NCBI GenBank assembly: GCA_903911085.1
Contig: CAIWCC010000222.1
Span: forward strand, 50,083-114,082
Length of the DNA stretch: 64,000 nt
Source of the DNA: an uncultured Bacteroidales bacterium
GTDB lineage: Bacteria; Bacteroidota; Bacteroidia; Bacteroidales; Paludibacteraceae
Direction: 5' to 3'
Shown: one piece after another, positions 52,612-61,604 of the stretch
Position numbering within the stretch: the first letter of the stretch is position 1
Layout: each line of letters begins with the position of its first letter
Translations under genes and position numbers: made by a program
The notes under the pieces: generated by a model
What the model saw: the letters and a program-made list of their open reading frames with translations, nothing else
Databases searched by the model: none
Told to the model about the DNA's origin: nothing

Positions 52612-52992
52612 CTATTTATATTTTTTTTCTTTAAGCCAGTGTTTCGCTGGCTCTAATTCTTTAAATAATCTAATTGGAATTCCATTATTTTGGCACGTTG
52701 CCTGTACGAATTTAAAAAAATCAGCATCAACTTCATTTGTTATATGAGCTGTTGGAATTCTTCGAAAGTTATAATTTACAACATCATAGTAATTTGCAAA
52801 CCAATAGTAGGCTTCAGATATTGAAATATGATTTTCAGTATATCTAAAGTCGATAACAATCTTATAATTAAGCTCCAACGCCTTGCCACGAACATATTTC
52901 CCTAATAAAATTGCCTCTGGAGTTGTCAAGTCGCCATATAAAGTGAGGCTTATTATATTTTCATCTTCAATTTGCTCTAAAGTATAATCCAT
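52612..52992 (-). CDS. Small STAS/SpoIIAA-like cytoplasmic protein
   Basis: The 126-residue protein has no signal peptide. Alternating strands and helices (ENIISLTLYGDLTTPEAILL, KIVIDFRYTENHISISEAYYW, RIPTAHITN, GIPIRLFKELEPAKHWL) resemble SpoIIAA/STAS-like proteins seen in Bacteroidota. The function is unknown. It precedes the two large secreted paralogues by 28 nt and may be cotranscribed with them. Confidence 0.55.
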   Translation of the reverse strand: MDYTLEQIEDENIISLTLYGDLTTPEAILLGKYVRGKALELNYKIVIDFRYTENHISISEAYYWFANYYDVVNYNFRRIPTAHITNEVDADFFKFVQATCQNNGIPIRLFKELEPAKHWLKEKKYK

Positions 52993-53048
52993 TAAAAAAC
53001 TACTACCAATTGGAATATTTTGCTATTGACTTGTTGATCAATAATAAA

Positions 53049-53146
53049 AGACATTAGAACAAAGAACCAAGAGCAAAGACAAGACCTAGTTTATCAATAC
53101 TTTATCAAATTCAAAGTGTCGGTTATAAATGACGTTTATTATATTT
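53049..53146. repeat. Dispersed intergenic repeat (copy 2 of 2)
   Basis: The segment from AGACATTAGAACAAAGAACC to ATGACGTTTATTATATTT matches 40221-40330 with several gaps. It lies between the STAS-like gene and the Sus-type operon. Confidence 0.5.
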
Positions 53147-53177
53147 AACTATAAACAGCGTAAAAAAGCATTTCATA

Positions 53178-53846
53178 TCACGGAATTTCGGGGTGAGCCG
53201 TATCTTTAGGATAATACTCGGGATATTTTCCAAAAATATGTATCACACCACCATTCGAAGGAATTATATTTGTTTCCACCGAGCCACATTTCAGAATGTC
53301 ACGCTCAGTAATTTTTCCAACGAAATCAATTAACACTCTATATGTATTAAGATTTTGACTTAATACTGGGTCGATGCTCAAAAAACGACGCTTAAATGGC
53401 AAAGTACCACCTTGACTAAAATACACCGACGGCATTGTGGTTACAATTTCTGGTGAAAAGGTTAAGTCGGTTGACGAATAAACACCTTCTACAATAAACT
53501 GCCCCAACCATTGTTGCAGGTCGTACTTTGACATACCCTGAAAAGTAATTTTTTTATTGCTAAAATAGTTATTACAACCAGCATCATTAATCAATAAATA
53601 TGTGCGATTTGGTTTTTCAAACTCCTCCTTCATTCCTGCCTTATTAACAGCATAAGCAAACAAAATCATATCTACTTTACTGCGTTTTTGGATAAATTCA
53701 TAAGCCGTAATACCAATATGCGGATCTAAATTGGCATATTCATATTGATAATCTGTTTGCAAAGGCAAGCCAGCCAGTTCGCACGAGGAAAATAAGCTGA
53801 TACAGGCAACTAGAATTGCATATATATATATCTTACTGTTTTTCAT
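53178..53846 (-). CDS. Fasciclin-like surface lipoprotein at the end of the Sus operon
   Basis: The 222-residue protein has a lipoprotein signal (SLFSSC, Cys22). The segment GITAYEFIQKRSKVDMILFAYAV (split reading: TAYEFIQKR, then MILFAYAVNKAGM) and NRTYLLINDAG follow the fasciclin pattern, although divergent. It lies 39 nt downstream of SusD, where Bacteroidota operons often carry an extra glycan-binding lipoprotein. The function is inferred from position. Confidence 0.62.
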   Translation of the reverse strand: MKNSKIYIYAILVACISLFSSCELAGLPLQTDYQYEYANLDPHIGITAYEFIQKRSKVDMILFAYAVNKAGMKEEFEKPNRTYLLINDAGCNNYFSNKKITFQGMSKYDLQQWLGQFIVEGVYSSTDLTFSPEIVTTMPSVYFSQGGTLPFKRRFLSIDPVLSQNLNTYRVLIDFVGKITERDILKCGSVETNIIPSNGGVIHIFGKYPEYYPKDTAHPEIP

Positions 53847-53885
53847 ATTCTTATAGTTTTATTTTTGATAAAAGGAGAAATAAAA

Positions 53886-55520
53886 TTATGGATTTGGAAC
53901 TACAATAGTACTATCCAAGTTTGAATTATTAAGTTCGTTGCGGTAATACACTGGCCAATAAAGCTGTTTTTCATCTGTATATTTATTCAACTTAATGGTA
54001 CTTGTTATTGAAAGCGCATAATCGTAATAATCATTCATTATGGCCATAGCCCTACCAGTTCGCATCAAATCGAACCATCGTTTACCTTCTCCAAGCAACT
54101 CAATACTACGCTCTTTAAGAATATCCATTTCCAACTGATTACTCATTCCATTAGGACCATCGGCCACATAATCGGTCACCATTCTATTTTGATCTATTCC
54201 ATTTCCAGCAACATACTCATTAATTTTCACTTTTGTATTAACTAAACCGGCTCTTACTCTTACTTTTTTCAAATAGGCAAGAGAACTATCTATTCTTCCA
54301 AGTCTATTGAATGCCTCGGCACGTAGCAATAAAATATCGGCATAGCGATACATAACTACTGGATAATTGTTGGCCTGATTGGCTGTAATGGCCTTCACCC
54401 CACCGTTTGACTTCCAAATAGTTTTTGAAACCGCACTAGCAATTACATATTGTGTGGCAGAACTTGAACCACCTGCAACTGTGTCCAAAGTAACAGCTTT
54501 GCGTTTATCACCTTTAAAATAAACATCAAACATCCAACCCATTAAAGCTTTTTTATTGAAAGAAGGTAGAAGTTCAGCTTTATATGATCCTGAACCACTA
54601 TAAAACCAGCTACTGAAAGTATAAGTCGGACTTGTAGGATTCATAAATTGCCAAACAGCCTGATTAATAGTATTATTTTGATTGATATAATCCCATTGCA
54701 GCACCCATATATTTTCTGTTTGCGACGAAGCATCTGTTGGCGTAAATAATTTGGAATAATCGGCAGTTGCATTCAATTTCATTTTCACATTGTTTATTTC
54801 AAATCTAGCAGAATCACTGTAAGAAATTGCTTTATCGTATTCATGCATCCACATACTAAAATCGGTAGCAAGTGCATACAATGAACCAACAGTAAATTTA
54901 CCTTTATTTAAAATACTTGGGTTTGTACCAGTGCGAGTTCCATTTATGTCAGCTTTGTAAAATGCTGAATCAATATCTCTGCGAACTTGCTCAAGTACCA
55001 ATTTTTGTGTGCTTTTAAATGGATATTGAATATCATCCACTTTCAAAGTAGGTTTTGTAACCAATGGCGCGTCACCCCAAATACGAGCTATATTAAAATA
55101 AGCAAATGCGCGTAAAAAATAAGCCTCAGCTATATAATGATTTTTGACTATTTTATCTGCTATCGGTGTTTTTGGAATGTAATACAAACCATAATTGGCT
55201 ACACTAATGATTTTGTACCAATTGGTCCAGTCGGATGCGCTCATTTGATTGGTCAACATATTGAATGTAGTACCTAACGTATTGGCAGATACTAATGGTG
55301 CCCAGTTTTCAGTACGACCTTCGTACCACGACCCATATCCTTGATTATAGGCTGTTTGAATGAAACCATAGGCTGAATTAAGTTCGGTTCTCACATCTTC
55401 TGTGGTTTTCCAAAACTTTTCTGTAGATAAGTCACTTACAGGCTGCACATCTAAGAATTCGTCCATACAAGCACTTAACATAAAGACACTTGCAATGATT
55501 ACTATTATTATCTTTTTCAT
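53886..55520 (-). CDS. SusD/RagB-family outer-membrane lipoprotein
   Basis: The 544-residue protein has a lipoprotein signal (VFMLSAC, Cys18). It starts with the usual SusD text (FLDVQPVSDLSTEKFWKT), has helical TPR-like pairs including AEAYFLRAFAYFNIARIWGDAPLV, and ends with LEMDILKERSIELLGEGKRWFDL before the C-terminal tail. Each matches the family. It sits as a lid on the SusC transporter and binds the oligosaccharide. It is 50 nt downstream of SusC. Confidence 0.95.
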   Translation of the reverse strand: MKKIIIVIIASVFMLSACMDEFLDVQPVSDLSTEKFWKTTEDVRTELNSAYGFIQTAYNQGYGSWYEGRTENWAPLVSANTLGTTFNMLTNQMSASDWTNWYKIISVANYGLYYIPKTPIADKIVKNHYIAEAYFLRAFAYFNIARIWGDAPLVTKPTLKVDDIQYPFKSTQKLVLEQVRRDIDSAFYKADINGTRTGTNPSILNKGKFTVGSLYALATDFSMWMHEYDKAISYSDSARFEINNVKMKLNATADYSKLFTPTDASSQTENIWVLQWDYINQNNTINQAVWQFMNPTSPTYTFSSWFYSGSGSYKAELLPSFNKKALMGWMFDVYFKGDKRKAVTLDTVAGGSSSATQYVIASAVSKTIWKSNGGVKAITANQANNYPVVMYRYADILLLRAEAFNRLGRIDSSLAYLKKVRVRAGLVNTKVKINEYVAGNGIDQNRMVTDYVADGPNGMSNQLEMDILKERSIELLGEGKRWFDLMRTGRAMAIMNDYYDYALSITSTIKLNKYTDEKQLYWPVYYRNELNNSNLDSTIVVPNP

Positions 55521-55570
55521 GATTTTTCTTATTTTAATGAATTAACCAAAAGGGTTTAATTAATTATGTT

Positions 55571-58500
55571 TTAAAAGTTTAGATTTATTCCAAAAAGCAT
55601 ACTCTTAGAACGTGGATACATATTCACATCCATACCATAATTGTAGCCAGTAGCCGCCATTTCTGGATCAAACATCGAATACTTTGTCCAAGTAAAATAA
55701 TCTTGAAGCATACAATAAACATTTAATGATTTTACATGTAGTGGTTTGAGCCATGCTTGAGGAAGGTCATAACCAATCTTTAAGTTTTTTAGTCGTATAA
55801 ACGAACCATCTTCAATCCACAAACTACTGGTTTGGCGTGTATTCTCCACTTTTGTATCGTTCAATATCGGGTATTTTGCATCATCACCTGGTGCCACCCA
55901 CGATTGAGCAACAATGCGAGGATCGCCACGTGTAATAGATGTCAATATCCAACTATTGTTGCTAGCAACCGACCGTTTGTAAATATCGCCACCAAAAGAG
56001 AAACTAAAAAATGCAGAAAGGCTAAATCCTTTGTAAATAATACTATTATTAAAACCTCCTGTTACTTTAGGCGCACCATTTCCAATTACTTGACGGTCAT
56101 TTTCGTCAATTACTCCATCGTGATTAATATCTTCCCAGTTCACATCGCCGCCTGCAAAGGCTTTTCCGTTGGCTGCACCATATAGTTTTTGTTGACGTTG
56201 ACCAGTATAAGTCTGTCCATTCAATTGAAATTCTTGAAATACGCCTCGTTCATCATAAATAGGGGTCAACTGATTCCAATTCATATCAAAATTATTTGAC
56301 TCGTTGTACGAAAATATATTCAGAGCTTTGTAACCAAACATTGTACCTAGTGCAAATCCCTTGTCAATCACATACATATCATTAGAATACAAACGACCAC
56401 CTGGAGGAACCGAAGAAATCATATTATTGTTAAACGCCAAAGTCAAACCCGTTTTCCATTGCAAATTTTTAGTTTTGATATTTACGGTATTAATTGCAAG
56501 CTCATAACCCTCGTTATCAACATTCCCAATGTTACGGAATACAGAACTAAAACCTGTGGTTTCGGGGATATTGATGCGGAAAAGTACATCAGATGTTTGC
56601 TTTTTATAATAATCCACCACAATATTCAAGCGTGAATTGAACATGTTTAGGTCAAGACCAAAATTCAATTGCTGTGTAGTTTCCCAACTCAAATCTTTGT
56701 TTTCCAATTGGCTTGGATAAAAACCTGGTTCGCCAGCATACACATTTAATCCATACAAACCTTGCCATGGAAAATTGGAAGCACCCTGACTACCTGTTTT
56801 ACCGTAACTTACACGAATCTTGGCATCATCCATAACCGTTTTGGCAAATTTCATAAATTTCTCATCCGAAAAACGCCAGCCGACTGATGCCGATGGAAAT
56901 GTACCGTAACGTTTGTTTAAACCAAACCGAGAAGAACCGTCACGTCTTACATTAGCATTGAATAAATAACGACCTAAGTAACTGTATGAAACACGGCCAA
57001 ACATAGAAGCCAATGCATTACCAGTTTCGATAGAATTGGTAGTTGATTTGGCTTTCATATAGCTGTAGGAGATAGGTAAATTATCAGAAACATTGCCTGT
57101 TACGTCCAAAGTAGTAGTTTTCACCAACGACTTTTGATAACTCAAACCTGCCATTGCACTAAAGCTATGTTTGCCAATAGTTTTGGCATAAGTCAACACA
57201 TTGTCATTGGTCCACGAAAATATGCTAGTAGTTTGATTTACAGAGTTACGCAACCACGACAAATCCAAAATTGCAGGATTAAAATCGTTGTATAAACTAT
57301 TTGATAGAATGGTTGAAATACTTGGTCTGAATTTGAAATCTTTCAAGAAAGTAAATTCTAAAAATTGATTCATATTTACATCGTAAAGATCTGTATCTGC
57401 GCCACCTAATATTGCTTCAGCCATAGGATTGGCGCGCCCCCAAATTACTGGCGAGAAAGAACCATCAAGTTCATAGATTGGATAATTGGCCGGACGAGTC
57501 AACATTTCACCTCTGGAACGAGGCGAGCCTGTACGTCTATTGGTTTTTGTCAATGACAATCTGCTTCCAAGTAAAAAGTTTTTTGAAACAGCATAATCCA
57601 CATTCGACCGAACTGATAATTGCTTGTTGTATGTGTTGATTTGAATACCTTGATCATCCATGTAACCTGCACCCATATAATACTTTAACGATTTATTGGC
57701 ACCAGCAATACTAAAATCAATTTTTTGAGTAGGTGCATTTCTAAACAACAAATCCTGAATATAGTTATCTTGTATAAAAACAGGATTATAGGTATCCACA
57801 TTTTCGATGTTAGTAGATAGTAAAAGACCTGTGGCATAATTACGCATGTTCACATAATCGATACCTTGCTGACGATTCATAGCGGGTATTTTGTGACCAA
57901 TATTGGAATTGCGATACGAATAATTGAGCGATATTTTAGGTGCACCTTCTTTTCCTTGAACAGTGGTAATTAACAATACACCATTGGCAGATTTCGATCC
58001 GTAAATAGAAGCAGATGCAGCATCTTTCAATACCTCTATTGAAGCAATATCATTAGGATTGAGGTTGCTTATTGAGCTAACCTCCATTCCGTCAACAATA
58101 TAAAGTGGACTATTGGCACCAGCTTCGGTAGATAGTGAAGAGGCGCCACGAATCATTACCGACGAACCCGCACCTGGTTCTGATGAACCCTGAATAACCA
58201 TACCAGCCACTTTTCCTTGCATTGCTTCCAATACAGTAGACGTTTTACTTCCGTTAATTTCATCTGCGCTAATTGAAGTGATAGCTCCAGTAACATCACG
58301 CTTTTTCATGGTTCCATATCCCACCACCACTACTTCGTTAAGCGATTGTTGATTGGACACCAACACAATTTTGAATGAAGTTTGCTTATCAATATCAATT
58401 GTTTGCTTATCGTAACCAATAAATGAAACTTCTAATGTTTTGGCCGCAACAGGCACCTGAAGTGTGAATGCTCCATTTACATTGGTAGCAGTTCCCAAAT

Positions 58501-58666
58501 TTGAATACCCTTTTACACGCACCGTAGCACCGATTATCACCTCTTTTTCATCGCTCACAGTACCAGTAATCTTTACGGTTTGTGCCTGAGCTTGCACAAA
58601 AAAACTGATTATGATAGAGGCAATAAACATCAACAACCTCCATTTTTTGTTTTTATTTTTAAACAT
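55571..58666 (-). CDS. SusC/RagA-family TonB-dependent outer-membrane transporter
   Basis: The 1031-residue protein has a signal peptide (1-28). A CarboxypepD_reg domain (about 30-112, VKITGTVSDEKEVIIGATV) is followed by the SusC signature NEVVVVGYGTMKKRDVTGAI. The plug domain (about 115-235) contains GSSVMIRGASSLS and PLYIVDGMEV. A 22-strand barrel runs to the C-terminus (SMLFGINLNF). It imports oligosaccharides with TonB energy. The operon order is lipoprotein, SusC, SusD, fasciclin-like lipoprotein. No HTCS or anti-sigma partner is in the window, so regulation must come from elsewhere or from the 28-bp motif. Confidence 0.96.
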   Translation of the reverse strand: MFKNKNKKWRLLMFIASIIISFFVQAQAQTVKITGTVSDEKEVIIGATVRVKGYSNLGTATNVNGAFTLQVPVAAKTLEVSFIGYDKQTIDIDKQTSFKIVLVSNQQSLNEVVVVGYGTMKKRDVTGAITSISADEINGSKTSTVLEAMQGKVAGMVIQGSSEPGAGSSVMIRGASSLSTEAGANSPLYIVDGMEVSSISNLNPNDIASIEVLKDAASASIYGSKSANGVLLITTVQGKEGAPKISLNYSYRNSNIGHKIPAMNRQQGIDYVNMRNYATGLLLSTNIENVDTYNPVFIQDNYIQDLLFRNAPTQKIDFSIAGANKSLKYYMGAGYMDDQGIQINTYNKQLSVRSNVDYAVSKNFLLGSRLSLTKTNRRTGSPRSRGEMLTRPANYPIYELDGSFSPVIWGRANPMAEAILGGADTDLYDVNMNQFLEFTFLKDFKFRPSISTILSNSLYNDFNPAILDLSWLRNSVNQTTSIFSWTNDNVLTYAKTIGKHSFSAMAGLSYQKSLVKTTTLDVTGNVSDNLPISYSYMKAKSTTNSIETGNALASMFGRVSYSYLGRYLFNANVRRDGSSRFGLNKRYGTFPSASVGWRFSDEKFMKFAKTVMDDAKIRVSYGKTGSQGASNFPWQGLYGLNVYAGEPGFYPSQLENKDLSWETTQQLNFGLDLNMFNSRLNIVVDYYKKQTSDVLFRINIPETTGFSSVFRNIGNVDNEGYELAINTVNIKTKNLQWKTGLTLAFNNNMISSVPPGGRLYSNDMYVIDKGFALGTMFGYKALNIFSYNESNNFDMNWNQLTPIYDERGVFQEFQLNGQTYTGQRQQKLYGAANGKAFAGGDVNWEDINHDGVIDENDRQVIGNGAPKVTGGFNNSIIYKGFSLSAFFSFSFGGDIYKRSVASNNSWILTSITRGDPRIVAQSWVAPGDDAKYPILNDTKVENTRQTSSLWIEDGSFIRLKNLKIGYDLPQAWLKPLHVKSLNVYCMLQDYFTWTKYSMFDPEMAATGYNYGMDVNMYPRSKSMLFGINLNF

Positions 58667-58697
58667 ATACGTATTAGCTTAAATTATAAGGTTATAA

Positions 58698-59678
58698 TTA
58701 TTTTCTTTGTTTTCTAATTTTGATTGCACTCATATTAGCAGGGTCAATATATTTGAATTTATTGACGATAGATGAATTCGATTTCTGAAGTCTTAAACGA
58801 TAGTATTTGAATGTAGTGCCACTATAAGATATTGAGCGAAATATAATACCATCTTTAAAACTCACACCCAACCCCGATTCGGCATTGTAAGTTACAGGCA
58901 CTTTGTAAGATGAATAAACCAATGTAGAATCGTAAAGTGGACCATCGGTTGTAAAATCGTAAGCTTTTTGAGTATTTTTAATTGTCAATGATTCTCCAAA
59001 AGGACCTTCTGAGTTACACGGACCATAAATGGAAGCTTTGTAAGATGTTGCATTATTTAAACTTAGAGAAATTCTTAATTTGGTGGAATCGGCAGTAATT
59101 GGTAAATAAATTACAGCATCATAAGGTAAACTCCATGTGCCATTATATGAACTAATCATAAACGAAGATTTCGCAGGAGCTCCGGTTATTGTATCAATCA
59201 CATTAGGAATGGAAGCTGTAAAAATTTGACTGTCGGTGTACATGTATTTCTTTAACCGTACAATTTTATATTTAGAAGTTTTTCCACTTTCGGCAATAAC
59301 GGTGAGGTAATTGATCGAATCCAAATTCATTGCACTAAAATTTGCAGGTTCGCAATGTGCGCCGATACCAAGAATCACCTTGAAAACCATGGCGGTATCA
59401 ATTACATGCTTAGGCATATCAATATAAATAATTTTGTTTGTTTCGTCGATACATGATTTTGTACCATAATCGGAAGCCTTGGTACTTGGCACAGCAACAA
59501 AATCCAACACCACATCGTTATATACATTAGGTGCACTCGGTATTCTAAATTCCAGAATATTTCTCGCATTATAAGGTGGACGCTGCGAAAGAATTTCGTC
59601 CATGGTAAGCTGCGGCTGACAACTATTAAAAACGAAAAGCAGTGAGATAAGACTCACAAAGTAAAGTGTTTTTTTCAT
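58698..59678 (-). CDS. Surface lipoprotein, first gene of the Sus operon (DUF5018-like)
   Basis: The 326-residue protein has a lipoprotein signal (LFVFNSC, Cys20). A short linker is followed by two beta-rich domains (about 40-130, NILEFRIPS and NKIIYIDMPKHV; about 140-320), resembling DUF5018-type glycan-binding lipoproteins. It is 31 nt upstream of SusC and carries the 28-bp motif 166 nt ahead of its start. The likely role is surface capture of polysaccharide. Confidence 0.68.
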   Translation of the reverse strand: MKKTLYFVSLISLLFVFNSCQPQLTMDEILSQRPPYNARNILEFRIPSAPNVYNDVVLDFVAVPSTKASDYGTKSCIDETNKIIYIDMPKHVIDTAMVFKVILGIGAHCEPANFSAMNLDSINYLTVIAESGKTSKYKIVRLKKYMYTDSQIFTASIPNVIDTITGAPAKSSFMISSYNGTWSLPYDAVIYLPITADSTKLRISLSLNNATSYKASIYGPCNSEGPFGESLTIKNTQKAYDFTTDGPLYDSTLVYSSYKVPVTYNAESGLGVSFKDGIIFRSISYSGTTFKYYRLRLQKSNSSIVNKFKYIDPANMSAIKIRKQRK

Positions 59679-59844
59679 TTTTTAGAAATAAAATTTTAAA
59701 TAATACAGTTAATAAGGAAATTGATTCTCAACTTATAAGCATTACATCTATTTGTATGATTGACCTTTACAAAAACAATCACCGAATACATTTAAACATA
59801 ACATACCTCATAAGTGTTTACTCATTTCCGAACAGTTGTAAGAT

Positions 59845-59872
59845 AGACACCTAATACAATGAAAACCCTTAA
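59845..59872 (-). promoter_or_regulatory. 28-bp conserved motif, copy C (upstream of the Sus operon)
   Basis: The plus-strand text begins AGACACCTAAT and ends GAAAACCCTTAA. It is directly followed (59874-59881) by a minus-strand TATATTTG, a good -7 box. If that box is used, the motif forms the start of the transcript. Confidence 0.6.
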
Positions 59873-59974
59873 GCAAATATAGGCTTTTTTTCCATACAAG
59901 CCATTTTTAATAGGAATAGCAATAACGAAGCGTATAAAAATCAATCGCAAATAAAGTCAATAAAAAAATTATTT

Positions 59975-60186
59975 ATGTCCAATAAACTTTTTATTTTACA
60001 TCAAAAAAAACGCTTCCAATAATGCTTTGAGATAATTTCGCCCCGATGGGGCTTAGATTTTGTTTTTGATTATTTTCTACCATAATTTTGTCCCGATAGG
60101 ACTTTTTATAAATAGCTTCGTAGAAGCGACATTATGGTAGTCAATGAATTAGAATTGCCAATATGCCCCATCGGGGCGACATTATC
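59975..60186. repeat. Intergenic GCCCCGATGGGGC element, copy 1 (complete)
   Basis: The core 60031-60186 is bounded by 22-bp inverted repeats with one mismatch (GATAATTTCGCCCCGATGG... at 60031 and its complement ending at 60186). Inside, CTACCATA (60077-60084) and TATGGTAG (60133-60140) also pair. Homology to 63815-64000 extends about 55 bp to the left of the core. There is no ORF. It lies between the Sus operon promoter region and the plus-strand dehydrogenase gene. Confidence 0.8.
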
Positions 60187-60224
60187 TTATTTTCTCTTTT
60201 TATCGGACACCAATGTAAAAAAAT

Positions 60225-61187
60225 ATGAAAGCAATTATAAATACAAAATATGGACCTCCAGAAGTGGTTAGTATAATGGAGATTGAAAAGCCATCCCCTA
60301 ACGACCAAGAAGTATTAATAAAAATCTTCGCCACAACCGTTAACCGCACCGATTGTGGTTTTAGAAGTGCCGAATACTTTATTTCCAGATTTTTCAGTGG
60401 ACTTTTTCGTCCCAAAAATAAAACGCTTGGAAATGAATTTGCTGGAATAATAGAAGCTATCGGAAAAAATGTTACAACATTTAAAATCGGTGATAGAGTA
60501 TTTGGATATAACGACACCAAGTTTGGTGCACATGCCGAATACATGACTATGAATGAGAATGATGCAATTACAACAATGCCATTTAATATGACTTTCGAGG
60601 AAGCTGCACCTATCAGCGAGGGTGGACATTATGCATTATGCGACATTAGAGCCGCCAACATTAAAGCAGGACAAAACGTTTTGATTTACGGTGCATCTGG
60701 AGCCATTGGGTCTGCTGCCGTCCAACTTGTAAAGTATTTTGGCGCAACAGTAACTGCTGTGTGCAACACAAAAAACGTTAAACTAATTAAATCATTGGGA
60801 GCCGACTTAGTGATAGATTACACCAAATCTGACTTCACTAAAACAAACCAAACATTTGATTTTGTGTTTGATGCTGTTGGTAAAAGCTCGTTTGGGATAT
60901 GCAAACCATTACTCAAAGAAAAGGGAATTTACATTTCTACCGAACTTGGCAAAAACTCCGAAAACATATTTCTAGCTCTTATAACTCCTTTATTGGGAAA
61001 CAAAAAGGTTTTATTCCCAATTCCATCTATTAGCAAAGATGACATTATTTTCTTAAAACAACTAGTCGAAATTGGGAAATACAAACCCGTTATAGATAGA
61101 AAATATGAATTAGAAAACATATTAGAAGCATATAAGTATGTGGAATCGGGACAAAAAACGGGTAATGTGGTGATTACAGTAAAGTAA
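60225..61187 (+). CDS. Medium-chain dehydrogenase/reductase, quinone-oxidoreductase type
   Basis: The 320-residue cytoplasmic enzyme has an N-terminal GroES-like domain (TTVNRTDCGFRSAEY, LGNEFAGIIEAIGKNV). Its Rossmann domain carries the NADP loop LIYGASGAIGSAAVQL near residues 154-168. The structural-zinc cysteine cluster of alcohol dehydrogenases is absent, so it fits the zinc-free quinone reductase/zeta-crystallin branch. It likely reduces quinones or enones with NADPH. It is one of two intact plus-strand genes. A strong bidirectional terminator separates it from hcp. Confidence 0.88.
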   Translation: MKAIINTKYGPPEVVSIMEIEKPSPNDQEVLIKIFATTVNRTDCGFRSAEYFISRFFSGLFRPKNKTLGNEFAGIIEAIGKNVTTFKIGDRVFGYNDTKFGAHAEYMTMNENDAITTMPFNMTFEEAAPISEGGHYALCDIRAANIKAGQNVLIYGASGAIGSAAVQLVKYFGATVTAVCNTKNVKLIKSLGADLVIDYTKSDFTKTNQTFDFVFDAVGKSSFGICKPLLKEKGIYISTELGKNSENIFLALITPLLGNKKVLFPIPSISKDDIIFLKQLVEIGKYKPVIDRKYELENILEAYKYVESGQKTGNVVITVK

Positions 61188-61192
61188 TTTTG

Positions 61193-61452
61193 AACCACAG
61201 TAGGCACAATAGAATTAGAAAAAAAGCACACAATATTTAAATAAATATCAAAATATCAGCTAATTACAGCGCACTAATAATCCGATATTTAGCAGCCATG
61301 ATTTGCGATAATTTGCGATAATTTGTGTAATTTGCGTTGAAACCTTTTATTTCGAAAACAAGCAAGATTTGTCTTATTCAAAAAATACGACGTATTTTTA
61401 TTATCCGTTTTTTTCCGTTCAATCAGTGTAATCCGTGTGCTATTTTTTTTTA
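61193..61452. repeat. Composite of two intergenic repeat relatives
   Basis: 61193-61212 (ACCACAGTAGGCACAATAG) is a partial copy of the 47701-47843 element and recurs at 63757. Further right, ATCCGTTTTTTTCCGTTC and AGTGTAATCCGTGTGCTAT resemble the right end of the 2340-2520 element. No gene is visible. Confidence 0.5.
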
Positions 61453-61504
61453 ATTACTAAGATACTAATCTATATAAAGTCAAATTAATAAAATTGTTAT
61501 AACA

Positions 61505-61541
61505 AAAAACAGCATTCTGTCTTAAACCGAATGCTGTTTTT
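61505..61541. terminator. Bidirectional intrinsic terminator between the dehydrogenase gene and hcp
   Basis: AAAAACAGCATTC (61505-61517) pairs perfectly with GAATGCTGTTTTT (61529-61541) around an 11-nt loop. U-runs are available on both strands. It lies between convergent genes. Confidence 0.88.
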
Positions 61542-61604
61542 GAAACATATAAAGAAACCTATTCTCTGAAATTGACAATTTTCAAAATAAGTATTTCAAT
61601 TCTA

